Positions 60,237 to 64,000 of a stretch of 64,000 nucleotides of DNA are shown here, piece after piece. Both the position numbers and the translations under genes were made by a program. Each line of letters opens with the position of its first letter. Position 1 is the stretch's first letter. Origin of the DNA: Gymnopus androsaceus JB14 (lineage: Eukaryota; Basidiomycota; Agaricomycetes; Agaricales; Omphalotaceae); the NCBI GenBank assembly GCA_009733575.1, contig ML769404.1, positions 304,418 to 368,417 on the forward strand, read 5' to 3'. The notes beneath the pieces are model-generated. The model saw only the letters and a list, made by a program, of their open reading frames with translations, searched no databases and had not been told where the DNA came from.

Positions 60237-60560
60237 TGTTGGACTATATACTCCACCCGGTACAGTACCTTTGACACTACACTACTTATTACGGACATTA
60301 CTTATTATTACTTATTTACCCGGCCGCTGCGTTTCCGCTTACCTACACCGATCTTACGATCGACTTATATACCTAGTGTAGCAACTTCCAACTCCCTCAG
60401 TTGAACCACTACTATGTGCCCAACTGAGGTGAGCTTTACTTTTATTCAGTACCGTACCCGTTACTCATACTACTTCTAGTTTACCTTTATCTAACAGGTA
60501 TGGCACGATATACAGTTGAACCACTACTGCGTGCCCAACTGAGTTTACCTTTATCTAACA
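60237..60560 (+). repeat. 3' LTR of the copia element
   Basis: 324-bp partner of the 5' LTR. It carries small differences (for example an added ACTACACT near its start), pointing to an old insertion. Confidence 0.9.
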
Positions 60561-60571
60561 AGTACTGGTGC

Positions 60572-60922
60572 TAGTTATCAGTATTATTAGTATGCTGATA
60601 CTGGATTAGTACTGATAACCAAGTACTAGTGATACAAGACAATTACTAGTACTCAATGTAACTTAGAAAGAATACTAGAACTGTATCAATTGGCACTTTA
60701 TTCACTTGTAGACTGACAATAAATGTTTTATTGCACTTGCTGGATACTTTGCACAAAACATAACATTTTTTTTTCACTTGTAATACATTATTTGTATTCA
60801 AGTTAAATACAGGTACCTGTTTCCCACGGATCCAGGCCAGGTCACAGGTCACCCTTTTTAGGTTGCAGGTACCTGGCTGGCGGATCCAGGTCGACCCGGA
60901 TCCGGACTCTTGTCCATCACTA
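60572..60922. mobile_element. Probable hAT-type MITE
   Basis: The right end is TAGTGATGGACAAGAGTCC in reverse complement, resembling the ends of the MITE at 26516-27681. The left boundary is tentative: TAGTTATCAG follows actggtgc, while cttggtgc follows the right end (6 of 8 match). Interior stretches (CAGGTACCTG, GGATCC) resemble the other MITE. It precedes the unknown plus-strand frame at 60924. Confidence 0.55.
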
Positions 60923-60923
60923 C

Positions 60924-62529
60924 TTGGTGCAGAGTCTGCATCACAATGACATCCCAGGAGTCATTGTCTCTACACAGGATTACAACTGCACAGTATTGTT
61001 GAATGGTGTTGAGGAATTCAATGTTTCCTACATCCATCCGATGAAGAAATTCGACTTGTGCAATCAGGTAGTACTGTTGAAGGATGTACCTGCTATCAAT
61101 GAACTAAAAGCGGTACAACTGGAAGACAGCTTTGTGGCTACTGTTCAGGCTGAACGGATTTCTTTGGACGGACAAGAAGGGTGGATTGTCCAACTTTCTG
61201 AATATGAGGTCAAAGTGTTTTTGCGTGAACTTAGTATCAGTATTCCTCTTCACCAAAACTCAATTCAGAAAATCTCTGGTGCAACTCTTCAAGGAACAAA
61301 GCCCATTTGGGACATGCTGCCTATGAAGTCAACTCTTGGGAAGGTATTGGATCTCAAAGACCCCATTCCCAAATCCATGGACCCATTCACAAGTGGTCAG
61401 CCATATAAGCATCTGGAGGTTTCATCTATTGTAGGAAATCATAAGGGGAAGGAAACAAGCATTGTTGATGTGACACAAGACTCCAATATGAAGAGCAGCT
61501 TGCGTGTTTTGGTTGTCTTTGGCTCAGCAGGAGGGATGTTCTCACAGGAACCAACTGTCTTTGACTACAATGAACTGCGTCAGTATGACAATAAATGTTT
61601 TATTCAGGATGTTCATTCCACACGCAATTTAGATTGTCCAATTAAACAAACCACAGGCAAAATACACCAGTACTATACATTTAAACCCAGATATATCCCA
61701 ACATATAGTAGACAAGATCTCCGAAAGCTGGGTCTGGAGCAGGAAGCAATCATTGGGCCATCTCAAGCAATGGGCCCGCCTCCCTTGCCTCTCACAGCTC
61801 ACCCTCCTTCCCACTCAAATCAAGCCCCATCACCAGGTTGGATGCATCTGACTCCCAACTCCCCCTCCTCCTAATACTCCCCAGTGGGATCAAACCTCGG
61901 CAGAATATGCTCAGATGCAGATTGTGTATGGCTGGAATGCAGGTTCTGCCACTCCCTGCCCTGGAGGAGCTGTGGAATCCATTACAAATGTGACAGATGT
62001 CCATTGGATATTGAATCCCCAGATTAGAGAAGGCCTGCAAGGGCTGGATTTGAAAGTAGCATTTGTTAGGGAGGCAGAGGATGTGAGAGTTGCTCTAGTC
62101 ACTGTGGACGGTGTTACCAAAGTGCAGTGAGTCAACAAGACAATGAGCTGCCATGTGGTGGAATCAACGGATGTTGATGTGATGCAAATCCCCTTGAATA
62201 TGCGGTCATATGGTGCCAAGAACCCTGACAGAGCTATGGATCTTTACATAGTTTGTTCGGGATAGCATATCGGGAAGCTTTGCCGCCAACTCAGATATAA
62301 TCTCACTCAGGATTACACCCTCAATAAAGCTGTATGGATCATGCTGGAGATACAGCTAACAAATCTGAAGGGGAAGAAGGGAAGCACCTTTGTCAAAAAA
62401 GTCCTTGAGAATTCATGGTTCAATGTTTTTGCTCACGAACTTGCCATTGTTGACATGACTAACACACATCATAAGGATGGGAACAAAGGAATGAAGCAAC
62501 CAAGGGTTAGGGAGTATCACCATATGTAG
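60924..62529 (+). pseudogene. Unrecognised large protein gene, decayed
   Basis: A long frame at 60924-61874 (316 codons, 5' end missing) is well patterned: IPGVIVSTQDYNCTVLLNGV, FNVSYIHPMKKFDLCNQVVL, DGQEGWIVQLSEYEVKVFLR and LRVLVVFGSAGGMFSQEP, then a proline-rich tail (MGPPPLPLTAHPPSHS). It continues in other frames: WDQTSAEYAQMQIVYGWNAG, PGGAVESITNVTDVHWILNP, then VMQIPLNMRSYGAKNPDRAM and LNKAVWIMLEIQLTNLKGKK. Repeated short beta-rich units suggest small binding domains of the KOW/SH3 kind; an SPT5-like origin is possible but unproven. The MITE at 60572-60922 cuts its start. Confidence 0.5.
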
Positions 62530-63500
62530 GTAGAACATATTTTAAGTAGTCAATGAACTTTCTATGATCCTGATAAAAATCTCAAATAGTAAGTGTTTTG
62601 AGTGGTACCAAACACATCAAGGAGGCAGAATATCATTAGTTGTGCCTCACCAGGCAACTTGGATAGAATTGAGAGAAGCACAATCACTCAAGTGATGGCA
62701 GTGAGGATAGGGGCTAAACCCAAAAATCCTTGTAGCACTATTTACTGGCCCACTAGACTAGCCAGAATTAGTGATGGTTCCGGGTTGGGTCCGGGTCAGA
62801 AAATCTCAATCCGACCTGGACCCGGCAGCTCGGATTCGGGTTTTCCGCCCAAACCGGGTCCGGGTTATCCCGAGATCTTTGATGCAGTCAAAATTAAAAT
62901 ATGTACCATTTTATTTACTTCATATAGCAGATGTACTTCAAATGGACATCAAATGGACATCAAAAATCATACTTACATACCCTAAAGGAGTCCTGTAGTG
63001 CATGCACCTAAGGTTCAAGTGACAGAAGCTGATCAGTTTACAGTAGCAATAATCATTGCATAACCTGTCAAGACTTTCTGTGGAACTATTTAATATTGCT
63101 GTAAATGTAATAATACTTTCATTAGACTGTTAGTAGTATTAGCTTACAGTAATAGTAAGTAGATACTAGGACAAAGAAACATTCAATGAATGTGCATTGA
63201 TTAGGCATCAGTAATCAACACACACATGATCATTGGCACTATTCATTACTAGTACCATATTATTAGACTTTACTAAGTACTACTAATTGCTAAATTGTAA
63301 GTACATATAGTAAGTACTTACTGAATCCATGTTAGATTCACTAGATATCAGGGCTCTTGGTGCGCAGATCATGCTTGATAAGCTTTCCACATTGTACTAA
63401 CAGATATCCGAGCAGATCTAGCAGGATTTGCGCATTTTTTCGTCACCCTCCCTCCATGACAATGGTCCCAAAAAGCCTCCAATCGCCTTCCACTCGTACT
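62530..63500. other. AT-rich flank with a hAT-like terminus
   Basis: TAGTGATGGTTCCGGGTTGG at about 62772-62791 resembles the hAT MITE ends and leads into a GC-rich, palindrome-rich stretch (CCGGGTCCGGGTT). Its partner end was not found. The rest (62900-63340) is AT-rich with no gene. Confidence 0.45.
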
Positions 63501-63535
63501 ATAACTTTAAACCATCGTACAATCCGAAATACTCA

Positions 63536-64000
63536 ATGGCTGAGTTGTGCAAGTTGCTAGTCGATGGCAAGCGACTTCCGGAGTTGCCACCAGAAATGGC
63601 TGAACTTTTGCGGAAGCATATGGTGGAGCAGGAAGAGCATATCAGACAAAAAGAGGCGGCAGAGGCCCAGGAGACGCGATGTCAGGAGGCGGATGAGAAG
63701 GCGGAACAGAGAAGGCGAGTTGAAGCGGAAAAACAGCAGCTCAAGCGGAAGCGAAAGGAGGATGAAGCCAATCGTCAGTATGTCAGTGGGAGGAGTCCGC
63801 TCAGACTTGACCGTCACACACCGATCCCAGAGCACTGGATCACCAATCCCCTCCTTAGGCGCCACAACCCGCGGAGTGTTAGAAGTCCCTGTTTATGGGT
63901 ACGAGGAAAACAGAGAGGTGAAGATCACGGCTGGTCCCAATGGAGAGAATTTACTCGAATACGTTGTCAAGGCCAAGGGTCCTGGAGGAAAGCTCCCCTT
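63536..64000 (+). CDS. Partial protein-coding region running off the window, frame change suspected
   Basis: From the ATG at 63536 the frame reads MAELCKLLVDGKRLPELPPE, then a charged helix (QKEAAEAQETRCQEADEKAE, EKQQLKRKRKEDEANRQ). From the ATG at 63780 another frame reads MSVGGVRSDLTVTHRSQSTG, then VLEVPVYGYEENREVKITAG and NLLEYVVKAKGPGGKLP and stays open to the end. The second frame looks more like folded protein, so an intron or frameshift near 63780 is likely. Unknown family; the product continues beyond 64000. Confidence 0.4.
   Translation, partial: MAELCKLLVDGKRLPELPPEMAELLRKHMVEQEEHIRQKEAAEAQETRCQEADEKAEQRRRVEAEKQQLKRKRKEDEANRQYVSGRSPLRLDRHTPIPEHWITNPLLRRHNPRSVRSPCLWVRGKQRGEDHGWSQWREFTRIRCQGQGSWRKAPL

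Larger units (their letters stand above)
55403..60560 (+). mobile_element. Ty1/copia retrotransposon, full-length but degenerate
   Basis: LTRs at 55403-55722 (320 bp) and 60237-60560 (324 bp) begin TGTTGGACTATATACTCCACC and end TTATCTAACA. Gag then pol follow in the copia order (protease, integrase, RT, RNase H). A run of G (60230-60236) forms the polypurine tract. Flanking 5-mers differ (tctga versus agtac), so no target duplication remains. Several frameshifts and stops break both genes. Confidence 0.9.

Noticed and set aside
55403..60560. CRISPR-like or other regularly spaced repeats in the LTRs
   Set aside because: The repeated CAGTTGAACC units occur only twice per LTR and belong to the LTR itself.
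18817..63500. A host defence or gene-cluster (for example secondary metabolite) system hidden in the repeat-rich half
   Set aside because: No biosynthetic, nuclease or other accessory enzyme domains were seen; recognised coding remnants are transposon genes or isolated dead gene pieces.

Overview
This is a piece of a filamentous basidiomycete genome, most likely an agaricomycete (mushroom-forming) fungus. Short spliceosomal introns (about 45-60 nt, GT...AG) break nearly every conserved gene. The genes have fungal-type architectures: a DUF6593-like protein, a cullin N-terminal-only protein, a centrosomin-motif coiled-coil protein, and a BiP ending in HDEL. The transposons are those common in mushrooms: Ty3/gypsy, Ty1/copia, tyrosine-recombinase (DIRS-like) elements and many MITEs. 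No tRNA, rRNA, CRISPR or prokaryotic signals were seen.

The window has two halves. Positions 1 to about 18.9 kb are gene-dense and conserved: a DUF6593-like protein (-), a UBC4/5-type E2 (-), riboflavin kinase FMN1 (+), a cullin N-terminal-like protein (+), an INO80-complex subunit Ies2-like protein with PAPA-1 and HIT regions (-), a Cnn_1N microtubule-organising coiled-coil protein (-), ribosomal protein uS15/RPS13 (-), a GH3 beta-N-acetylhexosaminidase-like enzyme (+) and the ER chaperone BiP/KAR2 (-). These are housekeeping genes without a common pathway. Four of the longer ones (IES2, Cnn_1N, GH3, KAR2) can be read through only if single extra bases are ignored. All the shifts are +1, which points to consensus insertion errors or to a damaged allele.

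From about 18.9 kb to 63.4 kb the sequence is a nest of transposons and decayed genes. The layers, left to right, are: a solo LTR (19.40-20.12 kb, TSD ggtat); an imperfect inverted-repeat region with a 107-bp hairpin; a minus-strand Ty3/gypsy element (about 22.7-32.95 kb) that has itself received a gag-only LTR element (TSD gtatt), a hAT-type MITE and two TA-flanked MITEs; a DIRS-like element (32.95-38.7 kb) carrying a third copy of the TA MITE, a foldback element and a pogo-like element; a second DIRS-like element (42.2-44.9 kb); fragments of host genes (ArfGAP and oligosaccharyltransferase STT3); a third DIRS remnant next to a chromodomain; an unrecognised multi-exon gene interrupted by two nested solo LTRs (TSDs atcat and gtact); a degenerate full-length Ty1/copia element (55.4-60.6 kb); and an unrecognised decayed gene (60.9-62.5 kb). 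A new open reading frame begins near the right edge.

The most unusual structure is the family of three TA-flanked MITEs. They share a CCCTAA-rich core but carry different terminal inverted repeats, and all three sit at GTAC sites. In two of them, removing the insertion restores an open gag reading frame.
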